Shown here piece by piece: positions 32,387 to 39,508 of a DNA stretch of 39,967 nucleotides. The position numbers and the translations under genes are program-made. This DNA comes from BS750m-G62 sp964577175 (GTDB taxonomy: Bacteria; Planctomycetota; Phycisphaerae; FEN-1346): NCBI GenBank assembly GCA_964577175.1, contig CAZNYC010000022.1:1-39967 (forward strand), read 5' to 3'. The notes under the pieces were generated by a model that was given only the letters and a program-made list of their open reading frames with translations, was not told the origin of the DNA and ran no database searches. Position 1 is the stretch's first letter, and each line of letters begins with the position of its first letter.

Positions 32387-33331
32387 ATGCCCGAACACGA
32401 CATCGACCTCTCGGTCCGCATCGGCCCGCTGGCGATGAAGAATCCGATCGCCACGGCGTCCGGGTGCAGCGGCTACGGCGAGGAACTGGCCGAGTTCTAC
32501 GACCTGTCGCGCCTCGGGGCCGTCGTGACGAAGTCGATCACCCTCCGGCCGCGCGAGGGCCATCCGCCGCCGAGGCTCGTCGAGGTCCGGGCCGGCATGC
32601 TCAACGCCATCGGCCTTGCCAACGTGGGCGTGGAGCGGTTCCTGGACGAGAAACTGCCCGCCCTGGCGCGGTTCGACGTGCCGGTCATCGCGAACGTGGC
32701 CGGCTCGACGCCGGACGAATACGTCGAGGTCTGCCGCGCCCTCGACGCCGCCGACGGCGTCGCCGGCATCGAACTGAACGTCTCGTGCCCGAACGTCGCC
32801 CGCGGCGGCATGGAGTTCGGGACGGAGGCGTCGGCGCTGGCGCGGCTCGTGGGAACCGTCCGGGCGGAGGTCAGCCGGTCGGCGCTGGTCGTCAAACTCA
32901 GCCCGAACGTGACGGACATCGCCGAAACGTCCCGGGCCGCCGTCGACGCGGGCGCCGATGCTCTCACACTCATCAACACCCTTCGTGGCATGGCGGTGGA
33001 CCCGTGGACGGGCCGGCCCGCCCTGACGAACCGGACGGGCGGCCTGTCGGGCCCCGCCGTCAAGCCGGTGGCCGTCTACATGATCCGCCGCGTGTGGGAA
33101 GAGGTCGCCGGGCCCCGCGGCGTGCCCGTCATCGGCCTCGGCGGCGTCCAATTCCCTGAGGACGTAATCGAGTTCCTCCGGGCCGGGGCGACCGCCGTCG
33201 CCGTCGGCACGGCGAACTTCGTCGACCCGGAGACGTGCGCGAACCTCGTGGACGGCCTGCCGCAAGCGTTAGGGAAGGTGGGCGTTGCGAGGGTCCGCGA
33301 CCTCATCGGGCGGATGGAGCCGCGACTGTGA
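32387..33331 (+). CDS. pyrD: Dihydroorotate dehydrogenase, type 1B catalytic subunit
   Basis: This 314-aa TIM-barrel flavoprotein oxidises dihydroorotate to orotate in pyrimidine synthesis. Signatures include MKNPIATASGCSGYGEEL, TKSITLRPREGHPPPR, NAIGLANVG, the catalytic-cysteine loop IELNVSCPNVARGG and the FMN-phosphate site VIGLGGVQFPEDVIEFL followed by AGATAVAVGTA. Cys rather than Ser as catalytic base marks a class 1 enzyme, and the pyrK neighbour makes it type 1B. ATG 32387 matches the family start; the frame is open further upstream without homology. The ribosome site GCGAGG is modest. Confidence 0.96.
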   Translation: MPEHDIDLSVRIGPLAMKNPIATASGCSGYGEELAEFYDLSRLGAVVTKSITLRPREGHPPPRLVEVRAGMLNAIGLANVGVERFLDEKLPALARFDVPVIANVAGSTPDEYVEVCRALDAADGVAGIELNVSCPNVARGGMEFGTEASALARLVGTVRAEVSRSALVVKLSPNVTDIAETSRAAVDAGADALTLINTLRGMAVDPWTGRPALTNRTGGLSGPAVKPVAVYMIRRVWEEVAGPRGVPVIGLGGVQFPEDVIEFLRAGATAVAVGTANFVDPETCANLVDGLPQALGKVGVARVRDLIGRMEPRL

Positions 33332-33332
33332 G

Positions 33333-33366
33333 TTTTGCGCGGTGGGCAAGACTGCCCACCGCGCAG
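33333..33366. repeat. Family C palindrome
   Basis: TTGCGCGGTGGGCAAGACTG continues CCCACCGCGC, a 10-bp stem lying directly after pyrD. It may also act as a transcript 3'-end hairpin. Confidence 0.7.
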
Positions 33367-33392
33367 TGTGATGTTTGAGGAGGAGACTCACC

Positions 33393-34469
33393 ATGCCCGA
33401 GATATTCGGCCAATCGCTGACGCCGGAGGACCTCGCCCGCCGCCTCGGCCGCATCGACCAGATCGCCGGCGCCCGGCCGTTCGTCTTCGACGACGGTCCG
33501 GCGCGCGGCATGCGGGGCATCGACGTGTGGACCGGCGGGGGGCTGGCGTTCACCGTCCTGCCGGACCGGTGCCTGGACATCCTGACCGCCCGCTTCGCCG
33601 GCCGCCCCATCGCCTGGGAGTCCGCCGTCGGGCCCGTCGCGCCGGAACGGTACGACCCGGAAGGCTTCCGCTGGCTCCGTTCGTTCGGCGGCGGACTGCT
33701 CACGACGTGCGGCCTGCGGCACGTCGGGGCCCCGGACGCCGAGGGCGACGAGGCGTGGGGCCTCCACGGGCGGGCGTCCAACCTTTCGGCCACAGATGTG
33801 GCGATCGACCGCGGATGGGACGGCGACGCCTACCGCATCGCCGTCCGCGGCCGGATGGACGAGGCCGAGGTCTTCAAACCCACGCTGCGCCTCGCGCGGA
33901 CCATCGAGACGGCCCTCGGGGCGCGGAGCCTCGGCGTCCGCGACCGCGTCACGAACCTCGGGCCCGACACGAGCACCGCCATGCTCCTCTACCACGTGAA
34001 CCTCGGGTGGCCGCTCGTTTCGGAGGAGAGCCGCCTGCTCGTCGCCTGCGACTCCGTCCGCGGCGTGACGGACGAGGCCCAGACCGCCGTCGACTGCCAT
34101 CGCGAGTTCCAGCCCCCCACGGCGGGCTTCTCGGAACACGTTTACGAAATGGAGCCGAAACGCTACGCCGACGGTACGTGCCGGGCGGCCCTGGTGAACC
34201 CGTCGCTCGAGCACGGCCTGGCGGTCAGTCTCACGTGGCAGAAAGACGCCTTGCCGTACCTGGCCGAGTGGAAGATGATGGGCGAGGGCACGTACGTCGT
34301 CGGCATCGAGCCGACGGTCTGCCCGTTCCCGCCGCGCGAAGGGCTGCGGCAGGGGGGCCTTATGCCGGAACTGGAGCCCGGCCAGGCCCGCGACACGGGC
34401 GTCGCCATCGCGGTCCATACCGGCCGGGACGAACTGGACGAGGTGGCCCGTTGGATCGAGGGCGAATGA
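33393..34469 (+). CDS. DUF4432-type aldose 1-epimerase-like protein
   Basis: The predicted protein has 358 aa from ATG 33393, behind a strong GAGGAGGAGA. The sequence matches the galactose-mutarotase-like beta-sandwich superfamily, DUF4432 branch: VLPDRCLDILTARFAGRP, GGGLLTTCGLRHVG, GLHGRASNLSA (with the conserved His) and YHVNLGWPLV. Members are assumed to bind sugars or sugar acids and interconvert anomers; the substrate is unknown. No signal peptide is present, so it is cytoplasmic. Its stop overlaps the ATG at 34466 that opens the next reading frame. Confidence 0.88.
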   Translation: MPEIFGQSLTPEDLARRLGRIDQIAGARPFVFDDGPARGMRGIDVWTGGGLAFTVLPDRCLDILTARFAGRPIAWESAVGPVAPERYDPEGFRWLRSFGGGLLTTCGLRHVGAPDAEGDEAWGLHGRASNLSATDVAIDRGWDGDAYRIAVRGRMDEAEVFKPTLRLARTIETALGARSLGVRDRVTNLGPDTSTAMLLYHVNLGWPLVSEESRLLVACDSVRGVTDEAQTAVDCHREFQPPTAGFSEHVYEMEPKRYADGTCRAALVNPSLEHGLAVSLTWQKDALPYLAEWKMMGEGTYVVGIEPTVCPFPPREGLRQGGLMPELEPGQARDTGVAIAVHTGRDELDEVARWIEGE

Positions 34470-34496
34470 TGCACCACGCGGAATCGCGTTTCTTGT

Positions 34497-34597
34497 GTGT
34501 GGCCCGGCCGGTCTTGCCCGGCCGGGAGAGCACGGATTGGCAAGCAATCCGTGGCACCGGCGCGGACAGCGCGGCGGGTGCGGAGACCCGCCGCGCT
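34497..34597. repeat. Family B, B2 and C palindromes in a row
   Basis: GTGTGGCCCGGCCGGTCTTG (34497) with right arm CCCGGCCGGG is family B; AGCACGGATTGGCAAGCAAT (34528) continuing CCGTGGCACC is the B2 sub-family; GCGGCGGGTGCGGAGACCCG (34571) continuing CCGCGC is family C. All three lie in an uninterrupted reading frame upstream of the LPP20-like gene. Confidence 0.75.
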
Positions 34598-34615
34598 GCG
34601 CAGGGCATTGACGGG

Positions 34616-35935
34616 ATGGTTTTTGTGGCGGTGCTTCTGGTTTTCCAAGCGGTGGCTGCCGCCGCGGCCGGTTACACGCCGGCGCAGACGGAGGCGCTGG
34701 CTGTCCGGATGGCCCAGGTCGACGCCGTCAACCGCCTGACGGAGATGGTGCTCGGCGTCCGGCTGGCGTCTGGCGAAACGGTCCGCGAGGCGCTGGGGGC
34801 CGGGAGCCGGAAGGAGATCGCCCTGCGGGTGTTCCTGCGGTCGGCCCGGATGGTCGGCCCGGCGCGGGTGTATTCGGACGGCGTCGCAGAGGTGGACGTC
34901 CAGGCGCCGGCGGACGCGGTGGCGGAGGAGGTGGGCTCGCTGACGGGCCGTCCCGATGCCGCCAGGGCCGCCATGGCGTCGCTCGTGGTCGGCCCGGTCA
35001 CGGCGAACCTGTCCGCGAGCGGGCGGGGAACCGCACCGCCCGACTTGTTGTCGGAGGCGGTCCAGCGGATCGTCGCGGCACCGCGGGACGAACTGCCGGC
35101 GATGTATCCGGCGGGGTGGCGTCGCGTCACGGCCGCCGGGCGCGTCCTGGCCGCCCGGGCTGCACGCATTGACGCCTACGACCGGATGGCCGAACGGCTC
35201 CGCGGCATCCTGCTCGGCCGGACCGAGACGGTGGCCGACCTCGCCGACGCGTCGGCGGGTGCGAGGGCGGCGTTCGACGCGTACGTCCGGTCGCTGCCGG
35301 TGGCCGATGCGCCCCGCTTCATGCCGGACCGCATCGCGGAGGTGCAGGTCCAGGCGCCGGTGGCCGGGCTCATCGAGTTCCTGAAACATCTTCGCGGGCT
35401 GCACGGGGCCGCGGCGGTGACCGAGGAGCGGCTTGACCGGTTGAGCGTGCAGATCAAGTCCGAGCGAATCGCCGTGACGGGTCGCGGCATGCCGCCGCCG
35501 GACGCGATCCGTGCGCGGAGCACGGCCGAGGCCGCAGGCGGGGCGGCGCTGCCCGATTGGGCCACCGAGGCCCTCGAAGCCGTCGGGACGGCCGACCTTC
35601 GCCCCAGGGTGGACGACGCCGGCCGGGGCCGCCTGCTCGCCGTCCGGTCCGCCAAGGCCCGAGCCCAGGCGGCCCTGGAGAAGCGGGTGGACGCCATCGC
35701 GCTGGACGGAGGGACGACGGTCCGCGAGCGGGCCGCACGCGACCCCGTCTTCCGGCGGGATCTGGAGACGTTCCTGGACAGCGCGCGGACGGTCGCGGGC
35801 CGGTCGCTCCGCGACGGCCGGGCGTGGGAAGTGACGCTCCGGCTGCCGCTGCTGAGGCTGTACGAGTTCTCGCGCGGCGCCAGGGAGGGGACGGAAGGGC
35901 AGCGCGGCGGATCGGTGCACCCGCCGCCCCGATAG
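34616..35935 (+). CDS. Exported protein with three LPP20-like repeats
   Basis: The predicted protein has 439 aa from ATG 34616. The first 18 residues are a hydrophobic leader (VFVAVLLVFQAVAAAAAG), but without the usual positive charge. Three divergent repeats follow, at about 29-105, 178-260 and 340-425. Each opens with an Ala/Arg-rich helix of the type AxRxAxxDAxxRxxExxxG, then a TVxE-like turn and ends in a strand such as AEVDVQAPADAV, AEVQVQAPVAGL or WEVTLRLPLLRL. This layout is like the LPP20 lipoprotein/FlgT N-terminal fold found in envelope proteins. The same frame is open from ATG 34466, overlapping the previous stop, through three palindromes, so the true N-terminus is uncertain. The function is unknown. 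Confidence 0.75.
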   Translation: MVFVAVLLVFQAVAAAAAGYTPAQTEALAVRMAQVDAVNRLTEMVLGVRLASGETVREALGAGSRKEIALRVFLRSARMVGPARVYSDGVAEVDVQAPADAVAEEVGSLTGRPDAARAAMASLVVGPVTANLSASGRGTAPPDLLSEAVQRIVAAPRDELPAMYPAGWRRVTAAGRVLAARAARIDAYDRMAERLRGILLGRTETVADLADASAGARAAFDAYVRSLPVADAPRFMPDRIAEVQVQAPVAGLIEFLKHLRGLHGAAAVTEERLDRLSVQIKSERIAVTGRGMPPPDAIRARSTAEAAGGAALPDWATEALEAVGTADLRPRVDDAGRGRLLAVRSAKARAQAALEKRVDAIALDGGTTVRERAARDPVFRRDLETFLDSARTVAGRSLRDGRAWEVTLRLPLLRLYEFSRGAREGTEGQRGGSVHPPPR

Positions 35936-35946
35936 GTTCGCGAGCG

Positions 35947-36055
35947 CTGCAGGGTGGACGGCCTTGCCCACCGCGTTCTTCGTGTCAGCGCGGTGTCCAG
36001 GACCGAACACCGCGCAATGGCCAAAGGCATCCCGGCCACTGGCTTCGCTCATGGC
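35947..36055. repeat. Family C-like palindromes after the LPP20-like gene
   Basis: GGGTGGACGGCCTTGCCCAC at 35952 and GCGCGGTGTCCAGGACCGAA at 35988 (continuing CACCGCGC) form hairpins, and CCCGGCCACTGGCTTCGCTC at 36031 starts a third, different one. They lie between two convergent genes. Confidence 0.6.
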
Positions 36056-36082
36056 CGGGCGTTCGCCGGGCGCGGGACAGGT

Positions 36083-36973
36083 TCAGAGCGTCATCAACCA
36101 CTGGTCCGCCACGAAGGCGGCATCGAGCAGAATGAGCCAGTACAGCATCCGGGCAATGAAGGGGCTGTACTGCCGGGGCGTCCGCTCGGGTCCGGCGGCG
36201 GACCACAGGCCGCCCGGCCACAGGGCCGTCAGCAGCAGCAGCGCGAATACCCGCGCGACCGGGGCGTGAAAGCCCTCGATGGACGTCGCTACCGCCACGG
36301 CAATCATGCCGAAGCCCACGACCGCGCCGACAAAGAAGGTGACCATCCACGGGCGCGACGACATCGTCAGTCCCCGCCGCACGCCGATACTGTACCCCGT
36401 CACGATGCAGGTGGCGAAGAAGAGCGAGATGCCGTGCCGCACCCACAGCGGGCCGCTCAGGGCCAACAGGTCCGGCGTGATGTCGTGGGGCACGCCGACG
36501 GCGGCGGCCACGCCGATGAAGAAGTTCAGGAATCGGCACATCCCCATAACTGTCATCGCGACGAACGAGGGCCCGTGTTTGGCGGCCAGGTTGTAGAGGT
36601 TGATGGCGGCGAAGGCGCCGATGGCGATGACGGTGGCCCCGCCGCGGGCCGTCCGGCCGAGGTGCCAGGCGCAGCCGGCCGCCAGCGCCGCCGTCAGGAT
36701 CAGCAGGAGGACCGCGGTCGGGACGCCGACGGCCCCGGTCGCCAGGGGCCGGCCGGTCTCCATCAGGCGGTCGCGGCGGCGGTCGACCAGGTCGTTCAGC
36801 ACCATCCCGTACAGGTACAAGCCGGTGGCGGTGCCCGCGACGAGCGCCACGTGCGGCCAGGAGACGGCGCGGTTCGTGGGCAGGATGGCCACGGCGTAAC
36901 CGGCGACGGCGTCGGCGACGGCCGTGAGGAACAGCGGAAGGCGAAGCAGTCGCGAAATGCCGCGTACGCTCAT
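36083..36973 (-). CDS. UbiA-family prenyltransferase
   Basis: This 296-aa integral membrane protein has about eight to nine TM segments. The first Asp-rich motif is NDLVDRRRDRLMETGRPLAT, matching the UbiA NDxxDxxxD pattern that binds prenyl diphosphate via magnesium; the second motif is weaker, around YNLAAKHGP. UbiA enzymes attach isoprenoid chains to aromatic or other acceptors (quinones, hemes, chlorophylls, archaeal-type lipids). The acceptor cannot be identified here and no quinone genes are adjacent. The gene is divergent from cmk across 78 bp. A palindromic GATTATAATC in that gap could provide a -10 on both strands. Confidence 0.88.
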   Translation of the reverse strand: MSVRGISRLLRLPLFLTAVADAVAGYAVAILPTNRAVSWPHVALVAGTATGLYLYGMVLNDLVDRRRDRLMETGRPLATGAVGVPTAVLLLILTAALAAGCAWHLGRTARGGATVIAIGAFAAINLYNLAAKHGPSFVAMTVMGMCRFLNFFIGVAAAVGVPHDITPDLLALSGPLWVRHGISLFFATCIVTGYSIGVRRGLTMSSRPWMVTFFVGAVVGFGMIAVAVATSIEGFHAPVARVFALLLLTALWPGGLWSAAGPERTPRQYSPFIARMLYWLILLDAAFVADQWLMTL

Positions 36974-37014
36974 GGTCAGTCCAGTCTAGCGCAGCCGGAA
37001 GGTGGTTTCCAGCC

Positions 37015-37043
37015 TTTTCAGCGATGGCCGGCCCGATTATAAT
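37015..37043 (+). promoter_or_regulatory. Promoter of the cmk operon, predicted leaderless
   Basis: TTTTCA (37015-37020) and a perfect TATAAT (37038-37043) are separated by 17 bp. Transcription would begin at about 37050, only one or two bases before the cmk ATG at 37052, and no ribosome site exists in between. TATAAT sits inside the palindrome GATTATAATC. Confidence 0.55.
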
Positions 37044-37051
37044 CGCCCCCC

Positions 37052-37729
37052 ATGGTTATCACCATCGATGGAACGGTCGGGAGTGGGAAGAGCACGGCGG
37101 CGGCGGGCCTCGCCCGGCGCCTGGACGCGCTCCATCTCGACACCGGCGCCATGTACCGCGCCCTGACCCTCAAGGCCCTGGAAACCGGCGCCGACCTCGA
37201 TGCCCCGGAGGCTTTGACGGCCCTGGCGCGCGAGAGCGCCGTCGAACTCGCCGGCGAACCGGGTCGGCAGCGCGTGCGACTCGACGGCCGCGACGTCACC
37301 GACGCCATCCGCGAGAACCGCATCAGCACCCACTCGCACTACCTGGCGCGGACGGCGGGCGTGCGGCAGGTGCTGGTGGGCGAGCAGCGGGCCATGGCCG
37401 AGCGGTACGACGGCCACGTCGTCGCCGAGGGACGTGACCAGGGGACCGTCGTCTTTCCGGACGCCGCGGTCAAGTTCTTCCTGGACGCCGACCCGGAGGT
37501 CCGTGCCCGCCGGCGGCAACTGGAACTCGAGGGCCGGGGCGGGGTCCGGTCGTACCGCGACGTGCTGGCCGAGGTGCGGGAGCGGGACCGGCGCGACTCG
37601 ACGCGCGAGGTCGACCCCCTCCGCATGGCCGACGACGCCGTCCGTGTCGATACGACCGGCCTGGGGGTCGAGGCGATGATCGAGGCGCTGGCCGGCGAAG
37701 TCCGCCGCCGCGCCGGGGAGGACGGGTGA
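37052..37729 (+). CDS. cmk: Cytidylate kinase
   Basis: The 225-aa product phosphorylates CMP and dCMP with ATP. Walker A is IDGTVGSGKSTAAAGLA (usual GPxGxGKST; here GTVGSGKST). LHLDTGAMYRALTL is the family NMP-binding signature, and VVAEGRDQGTVVFPDA corresponds to the GRDxGTVVFPDA motif with Gln where Ile/Met is common. The lid region RRRQLELEGRG and RERDRRDSTREVDPL is normal. No Shine-Dalgarno precedes the ATG, consistent with a leaderless transcript. It heads a run cmk-plsC-ispH-rpsA familiar from Firmicutes and other phyla. Its stop overlaps the GTG of plsC by 4 bp. Confidence 0.96.
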   Translation: MVITIDGTVGSGKSTAAAGLARRLDALHLDTGAMYRALTLKALETGADLDAPEALTALARESAVELAGEPGRQRVRLDGRDVTDAIRENRISTHSHYLARTAGVRQVLVGEQRAMAERYDGHVVAEGRDQGTVVFPDAAVKFFLDADPEVRARRRQLELEGRGGVRSYRDVLAEVRERDRRDSTREVDPLRMADDAVRVDTTGLGVEAMIEALAGEVRRRAGEDG

Positions 37730-38505
37730 ACGGCCCCGAGAGGCGATCCGCACGGCCCCGCTCCTCAAATCGCGGCGGGTCTCCGCACCCGCCGCGCAGA
37801 GGCGGCGTCGGCCGTTCCATCGCGGTGGGTACGGAGACCCACCGCGCAAAGCCGTCTTGCAGCGTTTCAGGATTAGGCCGGTTCTGGTACGCCGTCCTCC
37901 AGCAGGTGGCACGGGTGCTGTTCGTCACGGTGTTCGGCATCCGGGTCTTCGGCCGGCGCCGCTTGCCGCGCCGGGGCGGGGTGCTCGTTGTCTCGAACCA
38001 TCAGAGTTACCTGGACCCGATCCTGGCGGCGGTGGGGATGTCCCGGCCGTACCATCCGATGGCCCGGGCGACGCTGTTCCGCATCGCGCCGTTCGCGTGG
38101 CTGATCCGGAGCCTGCACGCGTTCCCCGTCAAGCGCGGGTCGGCGGATACGAGGGCGATCCGCGAGGCGCTGCGGCGCCTGAAGGGCGGGGCGGTGGTGC
38201 TGATGTTCCCGGAAGGGACGCGGACGCGGGACGGATCGATCCGGCGTCTGCAGGCGGGCCCGGTGCTGCTGGCCCGGCGGGCGGGAGTGCCCATCCTGCC
38301 GATGGTCATCGACGGGGCGTTCGAGGCTTGGCCGCGATCGCGCCCGCTGCCCCTGCCGCACCCCATCCGGGTGGCGTGCGGGCGGCCGCTGAGCCCCGAG
38401 GAACTGGCCGACGGCGACGCCGACGATCTCATCGAAACGATTCGCGACCGGATGGTCGACCTGCAGCGCGGCCTCCGGTTTATGGCGGAAACGGAGCGGC
38501 CATGA
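37726..38505 (+). CDS. plsC: 1-acyl-sn-glycerol-3-phosphate acyltransferase
   Basis: The predicted protein has 259 aa from GTG 37726, which overlaps the cmk stop (GTGA). PlsC acylates lysophosphatidic acid to phosphatidic acid at the membrane. The acyltransferase boxes are NHQSYLD (H-x4-D, about residue 87), FPVKRGS, FPEGTRTRDGSIRRLQAG and VPILPMVIDGA. A hydrophobic stretch around 56-72 anchors it. Residues about 14-44 are encoded by two family C palindromes (37770-37798 and 37820-37848) and have no family similarity, so either these palindromes were inserted in frame or translation starts later at a non-ATG codon. The stop overlaps the ispH ATG (ATGA). Confidence 0.9.
   Translation: MNGPERRSARPRSSNRGGSPHPPRRGGVGRSIAVGTETHRAKPSCSVSGLGRFWYAVLQQVARVLFVTVFGIRVFGRRRLPRRGGVLVVSNHQSYLDPILAAVGMSRPYHPMARATLFRIAPFAWLIRSLHAFPVKRGSADTRAIREALRRLKGGAVVLMFPEGTRTRDGSIRRLQAGPVLLARRAGVPILPMVIDGAFEAWPRSRPLPLPHPIRVACGRPLSPEELADGDADDLIETIRDRMVDLQRGLRFMAETERP
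37770..37848. repeat. Two family C palindromes inside the 5' end of plsC
   Basis: TCGCGGCGGGTCTCCGCACC (37769, continuing CGCCGCGC) and TCGCGGTGGGTACGGAGACC (37819, continuing CACCGCGC) are perfect or near-perfect hairpins about 50 bp apart in direct orientation, within the plsC reading frame. Confidence 0.8.
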
Positions 38506-39377
38506 GCGAGACGGACGGTCGGCCGGCATCGACGATCGAGGTCGCCGAGGGCGCGGGCGTGTGCTTCGGCGTCAAACGGGCCCGGCGCCTGGCGGAAAAG
38601 GCGCTGGCGGAGGGCACGCCCGTCTGCAGCCTCGGGCCGCTCATCCACAACCCGCAGGAGGTGGCGCGCCTCGTGGAGAGCGGGTTCCAGGTGGTCGAGT
38701 CGCTGGACGAGGCCCCCGAGGGCGCGACGCTGCTCGTGCGCAGTCACGGCGTGTCGCCGGACGTGGTGGCCGAGGCCCGGCACCGCGGCCACGAGGTCAT
38801 CGACGCCACCTGCCCGCTCGTGCGCCGGGTGCAGACGCTGGCCACCGAACTCGAGCGGGAGGGGTACCAGGTCATCGTGGCGGGGGACGCGGCCCATCCG
38901 GAGGTCCGGGCGATCCGCGGGCACGTGCCCACCGCCGTCGTCGTGAGCGACCCGTCGGCCGTGGCCGACCTGGAGGCCGCCGACCGGGTGGCCCTGGTGG
39001 CGCAGACGACCTTTTCGCCGGACGTCTTCCAGCAGATGGCGACGGCGCTGGTGCAGCGCGGGCTGGGCGAAATCCGCATCGTCCGGACGATCTGCACGGC
39101 GACGGTGGCGCGGCAGCAGTCGGCGGCCGAACTGGCCGAGCGCGTGGACCTCGTGATCGTCATCGGCGGCCGCAACAGCGCCAACACGAACCGCCTGGCG
39201 GAGCGCTGCGCCGCGCACGGCGTGCCGACGTATCACGTGGAGGTGGCCGACGAGGTGGAGGCCGGCTGGCTGGCCGGCCGGCCGCGCGTGGGCGTGACGG
39301 CCGGGGCCTCCACGCCGCAATGGATTATTGACGACGTGTGCGCTGTGATTCGCCGCTTGCAATCGCTCGGGGGCTGA
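38502..39377 (+). CDS. ispH: 4-hydroxy-3-methylbut-2-enyl diphosphate reductase
   Basis: The 291-aa product is the last enzyme of the MEP isoprenoid pathway, making IPP and DMAPP with a 4Fe-4S cluster. The three cluster cysteines are in GVCFGVKRA (near residue 21), IDATCPLVRRV and RTICTATVARQQ. Active-site histidines appear in LGPLIHNPQEV and VRSHGVSP, and the substrate-binding loop is GGRNSANTNRL. ATG 38502 overlaps the plsC stop by 4 bp. The order ispH-rpsA is conserved in several phyla. Confidence 0.97.
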   Translation: MSETDGRPASTIEVAEGAGVCFGVKRARRLAEKALAEGTPVCSLGPLIHNPQEVARLVESGFQVVESLDEAPEGATLLVRSHGVSPDVVAEARHRGHEVIDATCPLVRRVQTLATELEREGYQVIVAGDAAHPEVRAIRGHVPTAVVVSDPSAVADLEAADRVALVAQTTFSPDVFQQMATALVQRGLGEIRIVRTICTATVARQQSAAELAERVDLVIVIGGRNSANTNRLAERCAAHGVPTYHVEVADEVEAGWLAGRPRVGVTAGASTPQWIIDDVCAVIRRLQSLGG

Positions 39378-39385
39378 GATAAAGT
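39357..39385 (+). promoter_or_regulatory. Possible rpsA promoter
   Basis: TTGCAA (39357-39362) and TAAAGT (39380-39385) are separated by 17 bp at the end of ispH. The leader to rpsA would be about 115 bases, long enough for the autoregulation known for S1 in other bacteria. No hairpin in it is convincing. Confidence 0.4.
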
Positions 39386-39508
39386 ACGGGTCTCTACAGG
39401 CCGACGCAGGCCGAAAGCCTCGAAGGTCGAGGGCGGCGAGTGGCCCGGTGGTCGGGCGGAAACGGACTCGCTGCACGCCTATTCCAGGGAACGAGAGATA
39501 GAAACCTC

